Assembly (NCBI GenBank): GCA_030789695.1
Contig: CM061139.1
Span: 5,905,878 to 5,969,877 of the forward strand
Source of the DNA: Scilla litardierei
Lineage: Eukaryota; Streptophyta; Magnoliopsida; Asparagales; Asparagaceae
Length of the DNA stretch: 64,000 nt
Reading direction: 5' to 3'
Numbering within the stretch: position 1 is the stretch's first letter; the number at the start of each line of letters is the position of its first letter. The position numbers and the translations under genes are program-made. The notes under the pieces are model-generated. The model made no database searches. It saw only the letters and a list, made by a program, of their open reading frames with translations, and was not told the DNA's origin. Shown piece by piece: positions 1 to 10,030 of the stretch.

Positions 1-118
1 CTAAAGTAGAATCTATAGCTACTGGACTTACTTGTGCTCAGATTCTATGAATGAGACATGCATTAGCAGACTACAAGTTTAAGTGTCATACATCTGTGAT
101 TTATTATGATAATAAAAG
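1..118 (+). pseudogene. Copia RNase H fragment, 5' part (element I)
   Basis: Reading from base 3 gives a stretch typical of the Ty1/copia RNase H domain: a TGLTCAQIL-like segment, a stop where the family has Trp, MRHAL, and then a YYDNK motif just before the break. The reading is cut after base 118 by the LTR of element II and resumes at 21107 after the target duplication AAAAG. RNase H would degrade the RNA strand during reverse transcription, but this copy is dead because of the stop and the insertion. The rest of element I lies left of the window. The assignment as Copia RNase H is secure; lineage is not determined. Confidence 0.8.
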
Positions 119-684
119 CGTTGAGTATTGGACTCTCCACCTTGGTTTTGATGATGATCAAACATAAATCATTGTGATTAACACATGTGGTTCCAATTAG
201 CTAAAGAGTCACCAATTAGATTCAAGAAGATCAAAAGTGACTACACGTGTTGATTTAAGTGGAGAACTTGGTAGATCAACAAAGGTGAAGCATTGGCTTG
301 AAGAACTCAAAGGCTACCTTAAAAACCTCAAGCCAATGGCATCAACAAATGAATGGAGATTCAATCCAAAGAGAAGAAGGAATGGATGATTCAAAAGCTT
401 CAAAGAACATCTCGAGGATCAAAGACTAGATGACGTTGGAGACATTCAAGACATACAACTAAAAGACTCAAGACCATTAAGAAGTAAGGATATTCATTGT
501 AATCTTTAGTATTTACTTCTTTGTGAGTCTTAGAATGTTAATCCTTGAATTAGACCTACTTAGAGGCACTTACACCGCCTATACACATCATTAGTATAGC
601 CTCTAGTTGACCCCATATGCTTCTAGGCTTTGAAAACTTGAATCTGAACTTTTGACTCTAAACATGGGCCTGATGAAGGATCAC

Positions 685-1135
685 CAGGTGACTGATGAAG
701 GATCACCAGTCGACTGGTTTTCCTTCAGCAGTCGACTGTTTTTAAACAGAGACCAAATCTATTTGAAGCTGTATTCTATTTTTCTCACCAGTCTGCATTC
801 AAACTGATGCCAATTTTTCTGTAGCTGGAATTTTTCATTCAAACCACCTGCAGTAGTTAACTAATTAATTAAGCTTTCCAACCGAACTTGAATTACTCCA
901 ATTGGATATCTGTAGGAAGATATGGCCGTTTTAGTGATCAGCTATACTGAAATCTGCAGATTCTGTCCCTCGAACAGCCGACTGTTGAAGGCTGAACAGT
1001 CGACTGCCCTGGTGGACAGTCGACTGGTCATTCTTCTACAGTCGACTGTCCATCCTCTGTCATGCCCGTGGTTTTCAGTTTATAGCCGTTGGCTACAGTG
1101 GAACAGTCGACTGTTCCCCCTTCTACAGTCGACTG
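685..1135. promoter_or_regulatory. CAGTCGACTG palindrome array in the U3 of element II
   Basis: Seven perfect copies of the 10-bp palindrome CAGTCGACTG start at 707, 729, 997, 1017, 1039, 1104 and 1126, with single-base variants at 685 and 975. Start-to-start distances within groups are 22, 22 then 22, 20, 22 then 22 bp, about two helical turns. The group ends about 90 bp before the TATA box. The 3' LTR carries the same layout with some sites mutated (19780, 19802, 19824). Position and phasing suggest protein-binding sites controlling LTR transcription; no binding protein is known to me. Confidence 0.75.
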
Positions 1136-1221
1136 TCCGAGTCGTTTTCAGCCCGTTTCTAGTCGTTGGGAGATTGATTTCTGGGTCTTTTTACTTGGGG
1201 TTTTGGGCTTCCCTTAAGCTA

Positions 1222-1230
1222 TTATATATA
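1222..1230 (+). promoter_or_regulatory. TATA box of the element II LTR
   Basis: TTATATATA lies downstream of the palindrome array and is followed by a pyrimidine-rich leader, as expected for the U3/R border. The same string occurs in the 3' LTR near 20318. Confidence 0.6.
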
Positions 1231-1994
1231 GGAGTTAGGCTGATTTTGTAAGGACCATTGGCCTCTTAAGAAAACATTCAAGTCTCATTTTCAAGCCTCT
1301 TTCTCCTCTCAAGTGCTCTCTAATTCTCTCTTGCCCTCTATGCTCTAAAGCACACATCTAAGCTAGATTTTCTTTCATCTTTGGGCAAGCATCTCAAGGG
1401 ATTTCTCCTCCCTCATTGAGCACTTCACACACACACTATAGCCTTCACAAGTAAGTTCTTATTCAAGGCTTAGGTGAGTGTATTTCAAGTTGTATATTTC
1501 ATTCTCTCTACTTTTATTTTGTTGAGTACCCTCGGTTGGTGAGAGGCTTGGCTTGATCCCAAGTTATGGGAGTCAAGGAAAGGTTTTGCTCTCAGTTTGT
1601 GAGAGTGTGCTTAGTTCCAAGTTGTGGGATTAAGGTATTTGTGTGTTCCCGGGTTGTGGGATACACGGTCATCGATTGTAGGTTGATTGCACTTGTTGGG
1701 GTTTCCGCAAGTGGGCTAAAGAAAAGCTCTAGTGGTATTTACTAGAGTATCCGAGTGTGATCTCGGGTGTTACTGGATTAGGGCACCGGTAACAAGTCGG
1801 GTTTGACTTGGGTGGCACCGAACCAGGATACATTGCATGTTTGCATTGCATTCTTCTTTGTGTTGTTGATCATTTCTTTAATTCCGCATTTGTTGGTTAA
1901 TTAGAGTTTATTTGGCATAAATTCCTTATAATTCTATAAAACACTATTCACCCCCCTCTAGTGTTTCTTTCTCATAGCACAGGGTCCTTACAAT

Positions 1995-2006
1995 TGGTAT
2001 CGGAGC
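1995..2006 (+). other. Primer binding site (initiator Met tRNA type)
   Basis: TGGTATCGGAGC follows the LTR end by two bases. It differs by one base from the usual plant Copia site TGGTATCAGAGC, complementary to the 3' end of initiator Met tRNA, where minus-strand synthesis would start. Confidence 0.85.
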
Positions 2007-2018
2007 GAGGAAATAGCT

Positions 2019-2406
2019 ATGGCAACCACCAACAACAACAACACACGAAGGCCTACTCCACCATTTCTTATTGGATCCAACTATCAAATTTGGTGTGTAA
2101 AGATGAAGGCTTATATTCAATCCATTGATGATGATTATTGGAAGCTTGTGGAGAAGCCCATTCGTGCACCTACCACTTCCGAACATGAATGGACAAATGA
2201 GCAAAAAGAATAGTTGGAGAAAGATGAAGAGGTAATGGATATCTTGTTGATTATTTAACTAATGACATTCTTATGCGTGTGTCCAAGGCAACAACGGCAT
2301 ATCAAATATGGAACATGCTAGCGGAGCAAGAAGAGTCCACCTCAAAGTGTTCTTCCCCCAATGATGAAAGGGATTCATTCATGGGTTTGATGGCACGAGA
2401 GGATGC
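2019..2406 (+). pseudogene. Copia gag, N-terminal part (element II)
   Basis: The frame opens with a MATTNNN start and a PPFLIGSNYQIWCVKMKAYI segment typical of SIRE-type Gag N-termini. A stop interrupts it at about 2211, and the next piece (from about 2273) gives a TAYQIWNMLAEQEES-like segment. Gag would form the virus-like particle around the RNA. Compared with element III gag, the central part with the CCHC zinc knuckle is missing: the frame jumps from the QIWN region to an FMGLMARED stretch. GagPro-A interrupts it after base 2406, and gag resumes at 11700 in the same sense after target duplication GATGC. Confidence 0.85.
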
Positions 2407-4064
2407 TGACGTCCCCCGGTTTTTAACTCATAAAGAGTGTAGTTGGATGGGGGATACCAGATTTACATATTTGTACCGCAAGCGCACGGTGTTGTAGTGT
2501 GGCTTGGGGGTCGAACACAGAGAGGCATGGTTGTGCTTGTTTCTAAGAGGAACCGGTTCACCCTACGAGGGAGCTAGCCCGATCAATCGATGGTATGTCA
2601 TGGAATGTAAATACGGAGGTTAAACAATATAAAAGGAAACCTAGGACTTCGGTTTCCACCCTATCATGTGTTGTCGCTATTACGATCCACGGATAGGAAA
2701 ACGATCGGAATCAGGGTTTAATGGTAAGACGTGGCCTCTAAAAGTGATACCAGCGTCCCATGGGCCCGATATTCCGGTGGATGCCCAGGATGATACGTCG
2801 GACTACCCAGGTTCGGTCGGTGGGCATTCCCATTTCCATTAACACCGACCGACTCCGGGAGCACTAAGCTCGCAACAATAACTCCCAACATCTCATCCTG
2901 CCGCTCCCGCGCTAGGATTCGATGTTTACGCTAAGCGTGTGAGCTGTGGCTGGGAGTCAACCGCCAAGTTTATTCTCCATTGGCCCTACGGTCAAAGGCG
3001 GTCTTTTTCCCACCGATAACAATGAAACACCCCACGTAACAATCTAAATTCCTAATCTCTAACGAAATCCTAGTCCTATGGATGCATTAGGGAGAACCCA
3101 TGTAGGGGTTTCCACCAAAATCCCAGATTAAAGAACTACTCACAAATCATGGCTAAAAAGCGATCTAAGCAAAAATCAACCGTAAAAATCATGATCAGAC
3201 GATTGTAATAAAGTAGTAGCAATGCTATTAAGACTATATTAAAGTTTCACAAAGATCAGAAACTTACAAAAACAGTAAAATTCCAGCCATCACAAATGGA
3301 GAAAAAAGACAGAAAAATAACAGCCCACGTTTTTGGAAACCTACGGCAACTATATATAGAAATCGACGTCACCCGATCGGTTGAAGTATCAATCGATCAG
3401 GTGAGCTACTTCGCGCTTCAGCCGTAGGCTTCGAGAACTTCAACCGGGCGCTTGGTCCGACAGGGTGGAGCGAGCGGGTCGTCGTTTGAAGAGATTCAGC
3501 ATCAGGTCAACCGATCGGTTGAGAATTCAACCGATCGGTTGGAAATATCCCCAAAAGAGACAGAGAAGTCTGTCGATTTGGCACGGTCAGCGGGCATCGG
3601 TTGAGCTCTCCGGGTCGTTCTTTGGAAGAATCTGCTACAGATGAACCGATCGGGTCAGATGTCACCCGATCAGTTGGAATTCAGCTCCAAATTGGCCGAG
3701 AGCTCTGTTGTGTTCAACCGGTCGGCGAACCGGTCAATTGGGCTGCACTTCGCTTCAGCTTCCGTCCGGGTCGGACACCTGTGCATCACCCGATCGGTTG
3801 GCTGTGTCCAACCGATCGGGTGAGGGCTGAAAAATGGCGATCTTCATCGTTTGACCCCTTGGATGACGCGTGACTCCTCCCGTTGCTCTGGGGTCTCATG
3901 ATATCTTCGTTATATGTCCCTACGCTGACAATCTCCTGCAAATACACAAAACCACCAAAAAGTGAAAGAGAACTAAAAATCCCAAGAAACTGGGCACGAG
4001 ACGATGGAAAACAACGGAAAAACACAAAGAAGACGTGCGTGAATATATAAAATATACACATGTA
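2407..4064 (-). repeat. GagPro-A 3' LTR
   Basis: This 1658-bp LTR matches 10031-11694. On the element strand it begins just after the polypurine tract (4065-4080) and ends GGGGGACGTCA at 2407. It carries the CCGATCGG-type palindromes (3373-3826), a TATATATA box on minus near 3351-3358, and a leader. The part 2407-2470, bearing a GGGGGATACC-like stretch, is not shared with GagPro-B, whose LTR ends differently. Confidence 0.92.
3373..3826. promoter_or_regulatory. CCGATCGG palindrome array, GagPro-A 3' LTR
   Basis: The core CCGATCGG, usually inside CAACCGATCGGTTG or CACCCGATCGGGTG, is repeated with variants. Examples are a pair near 3515-3540 spaced 20 bp and a pair near 3790-3820 spaced 22 bp. 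The array sits upstream of the minus-strand TATA box at about 3351-3358. Same motif family as in GagPro-B and -C. Confidence 0.7.
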
Positions 4065-4080
4065 AAATCCCCCAAACTGA
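4065..4080 (-). other. Polypurine tract, GagPro-A
   Basis: On the minus strand this reads TCAGTTTGGGGGATTT directly before the 3' LTR, the expected place and composition for the plus-strand primer. GagPro-B and -C have AGCTTGGGGGATTT at the same spot. Confidence 0.8.
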
Positions 4081-4134
4081 ACCCTTCCTCGTCCTCGAGG
4101 AAGACGAGTGAGAGTAGGAGCTCGGAGGGAGAAA

Positions 4135-4136
<2 letters not shown>

Positions 4137-4188
<52 letters not shown>
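4137..4188. repeat. (AG)n microsatellite
   Basis: About 26 uninterrupted AG units. The same place in GagPro-B and -C holds only a short imperfect GA-rich stretch, so this is an expansion private to GagPro-A. The open frames across it (Glu-Arg or Leu-Ser repeats) are trivial. Confidence 0.95.
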
Positions 4189-4190
<2 letters not shown>

Positions 4191-5720
4191 GAAAATCCTA
4201 AATCGCCCGTCAGGGCCAACAAAATCAAACACGCCACACTAAACAAGCATACGACAAAACACATCACTAAATCAAGGAAATATGAGTCCAAACAAGTGTC
4301 GTGGGCCCACGCGGTGAAGCGCGAGTGAGTGTGGTCGCATGCTAGCAGACGGTGTTACTATCTACAGTGTGCAATAAAGCTCCATATACACATATCCAAG
4401 GAAAGACTCAAATATCGATTCGATTTGAAATAAGCGGTGAATATATAGCTCAAGCATGCATGAGAACGGAGTAAGAATCGAATCGTATCATGCGTCAGGG
4501 ACTCCATAGCTAGGGACTAGGAAATCGCCACACTATCGCCTAGATAATAGCTAGGAAGTTCCTATTCCAAGTGTTTTCGAAAACGATGGATGTTGAGAAG
4601 GTGTGGAGTAGAACACTCGGTGCAAATTCTCGCCTTCTCTTTATTCTCGGTAGGTAGCAAAATATTCACACATGAATTTTTTTGGGTTTTGGATATATGT
4701 ATTTTTTTATTTTTGGCTATACATATATTTTTTTCTTTTCTCTTTTCTTTTCTTTTTGGGTTTTTCTTTTCTCTCTTTTTTTGGATTTTTAGATCTTTGG
4801 GTATATACATGGGTGTACTCTCCCAAGTGGGAGAACGGTACACGACGAGGAGATTTGCACCAAGTAAAATAAAAAAGAAATCGGATTCTAGACACTTGGG
4901 CAAGGGAGATTTTCTTTAATCAGAGCATAGGCTAAATGGGTTATCCTAGTCCTAACTGTGGAATCCCGACACATGCGAAATGAAGTATACGATATAAATA
5001 TAGCATGCATATAGAAGCAGACAGGAGAAGCAAATACCGCATATTCAAATCGAAACATGATAATCTAGGGATCATCCCGGGACAGGTATATAAATCAAAA
5101 TCATAAAGTAGAAGCACACCGTAAGCTAGACACGACACACGACTCACAAAAAAGCAAAGTGGACCAGTGATGCATGAAATGCAAGAGGACTCAGCTTCCT
5201 AGGGTGAGTGAATGTGATTATCAAAGCCATGCTAGGTGTTTGTGTGTGATTCTGTGGCAATTCATCATACGGGGTCATCTCTAGGAGAGAGAGGAGAAGA
5301 AGGAAAGAAAGAAAAAGAAAAACACGGTGAAAACAACTCAAAACGAAGAAAACGACAGAAAACGACGCACGAAGTGCGACTCCCCCAAACTGAAACTTGC
5401 ATTGCCCTCAATGCAATAAAAGTAAATACGGTAGGGCAATGAAAATGGGGGTAAATACGCACCGACACAAAGAGAATAAAAAACGAGAAAAACACACATA
5501 CGAAACTGAAAAATAAAGAAAGAGGAAAAAGAAAAACGGAAAATAAAAGATAGAAAATCACACCACATGACATATATAAACAAACACACCACACAGAAAA
5601 ACACGACATCACACATAAAAAATCGACTTCCCCCAAGCTGGACATGATAGTGCTAGCAATATGATATGATAATGATGATGCAGAAATATGCAAGGGGGAA
5701 GATCGAAGAAGAAAAAGAAA
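4189..5720 (-). other. GagPro-A 3' non-coding region
   Basis: No credible gene. The stretch aligns block by block with 37910-39550 of GagPro-B and 52150-53750 of GagPro-C. Conserved pieces include a TCTCCCA/TGGGAGA inverted repeat near 4817-4835, T-rich and A-rich tracts around 4670-4900, a perfect hairpin at 5397-5416, and extra polypurine-tract-like strings (minus strand) ending near 5380 and 5629. It probably works as RNA or in priming. Confidence 0.7.
5397..5416. other. Conserved perfect hairpin, GagPro-A copy
   Basis: TTGCATTG and CAATGCAA flank a 4-base loop. The identical 20-mer (as its reverse complement) is at 38242-38261 in GagPro-B and again at 53406-53425 in GagPro-C, each time within 10-20 bases of a polypurine-like GGGGGA tract. 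Confidence 0.7.
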
Positions 5721-6480
5721 TCAAAAATCAGGAGAGGAATCGTCCTCGTCCTCCTCGACAGAAGATGGAGGGGTGTGGAGGGAAGAGGTGGGGGGGTATG
5801 CAGAGAAGTGGATAGAGGGATGCATGATGTGTGTGGATGGGTGTGGAGGTGTGGATGATGGGTGGTGTGGTGGTGATGATGGTGAGTGGTAGGGAAATGG
5901 CGACTAATGTGGTGGTAGATGGGGTAGATACGGTGACGAGAGAGGATGGTGGGGGAAGTGATCGCGAACGCACCTACAATTTCTTGCGGTGCACGTTGGG
6001 GTGACGGAAGTGGAGGGTGGTGGATCTGTGGGATCGACGGAAGTGGTCGTGAGTGGGGGTGAAGTGGCAGGAATGGAGACGGTGGGGGGGAGGGGATGGT
6101 CACCTAGGGAGTGATGGATGTGGTGATGAATATGATGGTGGAGGTGAAGATCGTGGCGAGGTGGGAGGAGTTGGTGGAGGGAGACCAAAAATGTGAGTGA
6201 GGTGGCAGAGAATGGTGGACACGTTCCTCTCTAGTGCGAGGAAACGTGGGTGCGAGAAGATCGAAGAGGATGTGTCCGAGGGGCAGAGGATGAAGCGCAA
6301 GCGCGCAGTGAAGCTAGCTCAGCCTCGAGAGCGAGGCGAGCGGAGGCGGCACAGCGAACGGAAGAAGTAGAGGCAGGACGGGAAGTGTAAGTGGTGCCAT
6401 CAGTTGAGGGGGATTGGTGGTCGGTTGAGGGAAGAGCATGGCCGGTTGGGGCTTGGAGAAGTCGAAACGGTGGAGGAGAA
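5721..6480 (-). pseudogene. Proline-rich third ORF (ORF3), GagPro-A copy, decayed
   Basis: In several frames the minus strand matches ORF3 of GagPro-B: an ARLALEAE-like helical piece near 6330, an FLALERNVSTIL-like piece near 6240, long Pro/Ser/His-rich stretches, and an acidic end with EEDEDDSSPDF before a stop at 5721-5723. The matches jump frames, so the copy is broken by indels. It lies downstream of an internal promoter (6523-6892). I do not recognise the protein. Its shape (helical heptad-like segment, proline-rich middle, short basic patch, acidic tail) is described at 37169. Confidence 0.6.
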
Positions 6481-6522
6481 ATCGAAGTCGGGTGAAGAAA
6501 ATGAGTCGGGCGAAATGGGGGG

Positions 6523-6892
6523 GCATTTATAGGGTTTTAGGCCAACCGATCGGGTGAGATCTCACCCGATCAGTTGGGCAAATTTTCGAAAAATTTGTTG
6601 AAAAGTGGCTACGGGCAAACTGATCGGTTGAGATTTCAACCGATCGGTTGGCCGCTTCATGATTTTCCCGAAAGTTCTATGCACTTCACCCGGACGGCCA
6701 CATGACCACTGCTTCTACCAACCAATCGGTTGATTTAATCCCAAAAAAATCCGAGAGTTCAGCTCTTCTCACACGATCTGCCACCCGGTCTCTGCTTGTT
6801 CCACCCGACCGGTTCGCTGAAGAACAGATATAGGCCATTGTCTGATACGTCCCGCCCAATTGGTTGAGGGGTCAACCGATCGGTTGGAGGCT
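6523..6892 (-). promoter_or_regulatory. Internal promoter of GagPro-A: palindromes plus TATA
   Basis: On the minus strand several CCGATCGG-type sites (for example within 6541-6575, 6618-6652 and 6855-6892) lead to CTATAAATGC at plus 6523-6532. The site nearest TATA (core 6546-6553) is 22 bp from it, as in the LTRs. Pairs are spaced 20 bp (6546 with a variant at about 6566, and the pair near 6619 and 6639). It stands directly upstream of ORF3 and is the counterpart of 36553-36916. Confidence 0.65.
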
Positions 6893-7017
6893 TGTTTCCT
6901 GCAAAAGTTCACAAATAGCCTAAATCCCTCGACGAAAGTTCCCGTGGCTGAATTTATTCAACAAAATAAGAAAAATAATCCTAAAATAATCCTAAAAACA
7001 AAGATGAGGGTTTAGAA

Positions 7018-7035
7018 CGTGGGTTGCCTCCCACG
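7018..7035 (-). other. Post-protease hairpin block, GagPro-A
   Basis: CGTGGG and CCCACG flank a six-base loop. It sits in a conserved block (minus strand, about 7075-7018) that follows the protease, with GGCGTCGAG and GACGTTAAAC strings known to me from Athila/Tat-type elements downstream of pol. GagPro-B has CATGGG and CCCATG here, a compensatory pair change. Confidence 0.65.
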
Positions 7036-7082
7036 AAGCGCTGTTGTTTAACGTCGTTTGCTCGACGCCCGGTAGATGATTT

Positions 7083-8105
7083 TCAAGGAGGACAGGAGTG
7101 ATGCCCAATGTTTGGCATTCCTTCATATGTTGGAGTGGCGGCCTTTGGTGTTGTCGGCCGTGATAAGTAGACTTGCTCGACGATCCTCCCTCCGTTGATG
7201 GTATCCGGGGGCTTCTCCTTCACATTGGTGTGGACTGCCACTTTTCTTAAGATCCGTATCTCATCAGCGGTAAGCTCCATGGGCTCTTTCCCCTTTCTCC
7301 TTGTCAGAGCAACTCTTTGGAATTCGGGAGGGATCGTATGTGAGACACCCGCTTCCCGAGCAACTTCTTCCTTCTTCTAACCGACAGGCTCTTCAAGGTC
7401 CCCCAAGTTGTCGGGGGGTTCCTTGAGAGAATTTCCCAGGCCCCAGCTTCCACAGCTCTTTATTCTTCAATGTCCAGCATATTGCAACCTGGTTCATCCG
7501 GAGGGTGCTTCATAGATAACCCCAAGTCAAACTCGACCTTCTGGTCGCCAACATTAAGGGATAACTTCCCTTTCTTCACATCTATCAGCATGCCAGCGGT
7601 GGCCATGAAGGGCCGTCCAAGGATGATGGGTGTATGAGTATCTTCGGGCATATCCATCACCACGAAGTCTACTGGCACATGCACTCCGCTGACGTTGAGT
7701 GGCAGGTCGTCTATAATTCCCACCGGATATTTGACCGATCTATCGGCAAGTTGAAGTGTCATACCCGTGGGCTCCAGGTCTACTATCCCTATCCTCCTGT
7801 ATAGTGACAGTGGCATTAGACTGACACTCGCTCCCAAATCCACGAGCACCCGATGGATCTTCACTTCCCCAATCGAACAAGGAATGGAGAAACTTCCCGG
7901 GTCTTTTAGCTTAGACGGATTCGCTCGCTGGATGAGAGCACTACATTCCACCGTGAGAACGACCATTTCCTTTCTGGAACCCCTCATCACCAAATCCTTT
8001 AAAAATTTCGCATAGGAGTGAATTGTCTCTATGGCTTCCAGGAAAGGGATCTGCAAGCTCAGATCCTTGACCATAGCGAAGAACTTCTCATATTTTTCAT
8101 CAATT
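7083..8105 (-). pseudogene. Athila-type aspartic protease region, GagPro-A
   Basis: The 204-residue frame ending at 7460 holds the retroviral-type protease active site as DLGAS (family usual D-S/T-G), a VPVDFVVMDMPED stretch and the ILGRPFMATAG segment characteristic of Athila/Tat proteases. Protease would cut the Gag precursor during particle maturation. Upstream it joins gag; downstream a further piece (7083-7280) matches the C-terminus seen in GagPro-B near 36129-36353, with lesions in between. Nothing resembling RT follows. DLGAS is normal for this clade as far as I know. Confidence 0.85.
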
Positions 8106-9837
8106 TTAGATTTTACAAGTCATTGTGGCAAAAGGCACAATGGGCTTAAATACTCTAAGGTTCTCCTCCTCTTCCTTCTTCTTCTCTTCTTCAGGGACTC
8201 CCTCCGGAGTCGTATTATTTGGTGACAAAGCTCCGTCGTCATTTGATTTTTCAATTGGTCGCTCACCGACCAACGGAGCTTCCGGTTCCTTAGTGGGCAC
8301 TCTTGTGGGAATTTGTGTCCCGCTTCTCAAAACGATAGCGGACACATTCGCATGATCATGCGTTAGTGCCAATGTCTGATTTGCCCACTTGGATTTACTT
8401 CCGGTTGACCCGGCAATTGGTTTTGAGCCCTTTGAAGGTTCGCCACCTGTAATCCCAGCTGGGTTACTTGGTCGGTGAGAGCCCTCTGCCCCATCTCCAG
8501 CTTCAAATTGATCTTCACCAGGTTTGTGATATACTGAGTCAAGAGGGACTCAACCGGGTAGATGACTCGCTGCTGGCCATATGGCTGCTGCTGCTGCTCC
8601 TGCATGGGCTGCTGATTCCTGGGGGATACTGTTAGTACATTTATGAGGCTTACTGCTGTTGCTGATATTGCTGCTGCTGCTACTGTTGATACTGCTGCTG
8701 TTGTTGCCTAGGCGGCTGATATACTTGTTACTGCGGCTGTTGAGGCTGCTGATACGGTGCTCGATAGCTAAGATTTGGGTGGTTCTGGTTATTGGAAGAA
8801 TAAACCGGATTGGAGCTAGTCCGTGGTGGATACGGTGCATTACCCGTCGGATTGAAGAAAAGTGCGCTAGCTTGATCCACCGGTGGTGAAATATCACCAC
8901 CCTCGAAGTCTCTCAGGACTTCTGCTTCCACCACTGCTACTTGTTGGGTGTCGGTACCACCAGCTCCTACCATAAGCGCTGAGATCTGGGTCGATAGAAA
9001 ATAGAATTTGCTAGACAACTTGTCGACGTCCTCGACTCTATGAATGCCTCCAGATCTGGGTGTTGCATGCTCATCGCACCACTGCTCATTATTTGATGCC
9101 ATGTTTTCTAAAATGTTGCCGGCATCTTCTTCGCTTCTAGACATGAAGGACCTCCCAGCCGCGGCGTCCATCGAAGATTTTAGGTCATCCCTCAACCCAT
9201 TATAAAATAGATTTATAATCTACCACTTTGGAAGTTCATGATGAGGGCATCTCCGCTGCATCTCTTTGTATCTCGTCCATGCTTCGTGCAGGGACTCGTG
9301 GCTGGCCTGGGAGAAGGAGGAGATCTCACTCCTCAGCTTCATTGTCCTTCCCAGGGGAAAGAACTTAGTCAAGAAAGCGTTCGAGAGCTTCTCCCAAGAA
9401 TTGAAGGTGTTCGGGTCCTTTCCCCTAAGCCATTGCTTGGCCTTATCCTGCAGAGAGAAGGGGAATAGCTTCAGACGGATTGCTTCAGTTGTGACACCAT
9501 TAATCCTGAATGTGTCACACTTCTTGAGGAAGGAGTCCAGATGTTCAATAGGGCTCTCCATGGGCGCCCCAGAGAATTGATCCTGCTGGATCCACGTCAC
9601 TAGCGACGGCTTAAGCTCGAAACTTTGGGCTACAATAGCCGGAGATTGAATGGATGAGGTGGACCCGATGGAGGGCATCGAGTATTCTAGCAGAGATTTT
9701 TGAGGAGGAGTGTTCTCTCCCATGGCTTCAGCTTCTTCCCTTCTTCTTCTTCTTTCCGCGTTTAGACGCCTCACAATGGCATGGATTTCCAGATCAAGTG
9801 GAATCAAATCGTCTAGACTCCTTGTATTCATGCGCAT
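8106..9837 (-). pseudogene. Athila-type gag, GagPro-A
   Basis: The reading starts at an MRMNTRSLDDLIP motif (the matching Met in GagPro-B supports this start). It contains the retrotransposon-gag fold region, with an FELKPSLVTWIQQDQF segment, WLRGKDPNTF, FLTKFFP and LHEAWTRYKEMQRRCP. The rest is a helical stretch and Gln-rich low complexity that is frameshifted several times; an in-frame stop follows ELPKW near 9220. No zinc knuckle is present, which is usual for Athila-type Gag. It would build the particle; this copy is broken. Confidence 0.85.
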
Positions 9838-10005
9838 GTAAAACAAGAAATACCCGTGAAGCAAGTATGGGATAGGAATAGATAAAAACAGAAAATAAAA
9901 ATAGAAAATGAAAAATGAAAATGAAGAATGCGAAAACTATCGTGAGGTGAGGATATGAACTAGACTCAAGGGTTCAAAGGTCCTAAAATTAACAAGCACG
10001 TTGCC

Positions 10006-10023
10006 TCCCCAGCAACGACGCCA
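10006..10023 (-). other. Primer binding site (Asp tRNA type), GagPro-A
   Basis: The minus strand reads TGGCGTCGTTGCTGGGGA a few bases after the 5' LTR. It differs at two positions from TGGCGCCGTTGCCGGGGA, the Asp-tRNA site typical of Athila/Tat elements and present intact in GagPro-B. Confidence 0.85.
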
Positions 10024-10030
10024 TAAAGCT

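Larger units (their letters stand above)
119..1992 (+). repeat. Element II 5' LTR
   Basis: This 1.87-kb LTR matches 19216-21101 almost end to end. It begins (T/C)GTTGAGTATTGGAC and ends CCTTACA, directly before the primer site. In order it holds a non-palindromic U3 start, a palindrome array (685-1135), a TATA box (1222-1230), a transcribed leader rich in CTCT and TTCA, and near the end the tract CTATTCACCCCCC that recurs close to the end of the other Copia LTRs in this window. Differences from the 3' copy are more numerous than between the two GagPro-B LTRs, so this insertion is older. Confidence 0.92.

Noticed and set aside
3786..4328. Overlapping ORFs on both strands with Leu-Ser or Glu-Arg repeats
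   Set aside because: They read through the (AG)n microsatellite and LTR sequence; no homology or conserved frame in the sister elements.
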